Of a stretch of 64,000 nt of DNA, positions 63,817 through 64,000 are shown one piece after another. The position numbers were made by a program, and so were the translations under genes. Under the pieces are notes generated by a model. It saw only the letters and a list, made by a program, of their open reading frames with translations. It did no database searches and was not told where the DNA came from. Numbering within the stretch: position 1 is the stretch's first letter; every line of letters begins with the position of its first letter. The stretch is taken from positions 50,874-114,873 of the forward strand of contig JAKSMR010000005.1 of assembly GCA_024400495.1 (NCBI GenBank), in the 5' to 3' direction. This DNA comes from Bacteroidales bacterium (GTDB lineage Bacteria > Bacteroidota > Bacteroidia > Bacteroidales > P3).

Positions 63817-63925
63817 CGAAATTTTTTGCCCAAATCCAAGAACTGGCATATATTGGAATATATTGAAATATATTGGAATATATTGACCGGTCTGGCTCTC
63901 CCGTTTCTCCCCCTTTCCACATTTG

Positions 63926-63933
63926 CAAAGATA
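63926..63933 (-). promoter_or_regulatory. -7 box, array module 3
   Basis: TATCTTTG on the minus strand with CTTG upstream; its 20-bp duplication ends at the window edge. Confidence 0.65.
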
Positions 63934-64000
63934 CGAAATTTTTCGGCCGAAAGCAAGAAGTGTCCTATACTTTCTTATATTGTCCTAAACTTTCTTATAT

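Larger units (their letters stand above)
63671..64000 (-). repeat. Array of ~118-bp promoter modules, continuing past the window end
   Basis: Three modules share the core CCACATTTGCAAAGATACGA and AAATTTTT (-7 boxes at 63691, 63809 and 63926). Upstream of each promoter (to the right) lies a 20-bp direct duplication whose sequence is unique to the module: GAAACGTATTGAAAGC type at 63727 and 63747, TATTGGAATATATTGA type at 63851 and 63871, GTCCTATACTTTCTTATA type at 63962 and 63982. No convincing gene is present between modules. Confidence 0.85.

Noticed and set aside
63604-63956. Overlapping minus-strand frames starting near MWKG within the promoter array
   Set aside because: They translate the repeat modules themselves; their similarity to each other comes from the DNA repeat, and none extends beyond it.

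Overview
The window looks like a chromosome segment of a Prevotella/Segatella-type member of the Bacteroidales. The evidence is repeated TAnnTTTG -7 boxes (mostly TATCTTTGCA), start codons without consistent Shine-Dalgarno sequences, and gene types common in that group (S46 dipeptidyl-peptidase, GSCFA protein, BatA-like protein, FucP-type sugar transporter). No database search was possible, so family names rest on motif and sequence recognition.

Left core block (1-13.4 kb): the end of a recQ helicase gene, maf, a sugar MFS transporter, and a minus-strand F-type ATP synthase operon (atpE-F-H-A-G). The operon starts at its own promoter and lacks atpB, atpD and atpC. Divergent tatA-tatC follow, then a 1508-residue secreted protein of unknown function.

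Accessory block (13.8-36.8 kb, visibly more AT-rich): a perfect 243-bp direct repeat, each copy holding tRNA-Leu(GAG) and tRNA-Leu(CAG), brackets an 11.4-kb island. The island carries gene remnants (an ABC ATPase start with its sigma-54-type control region, a DUF262 start) and then a tight five-gene defence-like operon: C5-cytosine methyltransferase, McrB-like AAA+ motor, large PD-(D/E)XK-type protein, SIR2-domain protein and AlbA_2 ATP-binding regulator. It ends in a truncated IS5-type transposase. Beyond the second tRNA pair lie a third tRNA 3' remnant, a BRO-N pseudogene and a CDF-transporter stub, then a monoglyceride-lipase-like hydrolase, a catalytic-domain-only tyrosine recombinase, an XRE/AlbA_2 gene pair, and a 1769-residue transglutaminase-like/DUF4011/helicase/nuclease protein.

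Right core block (37-63.5 kb): aroE; rhomboid protease, EEP-family protein, nth and batA-like in one run; an ABC exporter pair; recJ; ettA; a secreted protein with ogt; dnaE-GSCFA-ddl; then on the minus strand tRNA-Cys, a radical SAM gene, nadB, a DUF4159 protein, a lipoprotein, rsmE and a DPP7-type peptidase.

Two non-coding patterns stand out. Several long intergenic gaps hold degenerate tandem repeats with a strict 11-nt period, one of them a near-palindrome of 19 units. The right edge holds an array of promoter modules about 118 bp apart, each preceded by a 20-bp direct duplication whose sequence differs from module to module.
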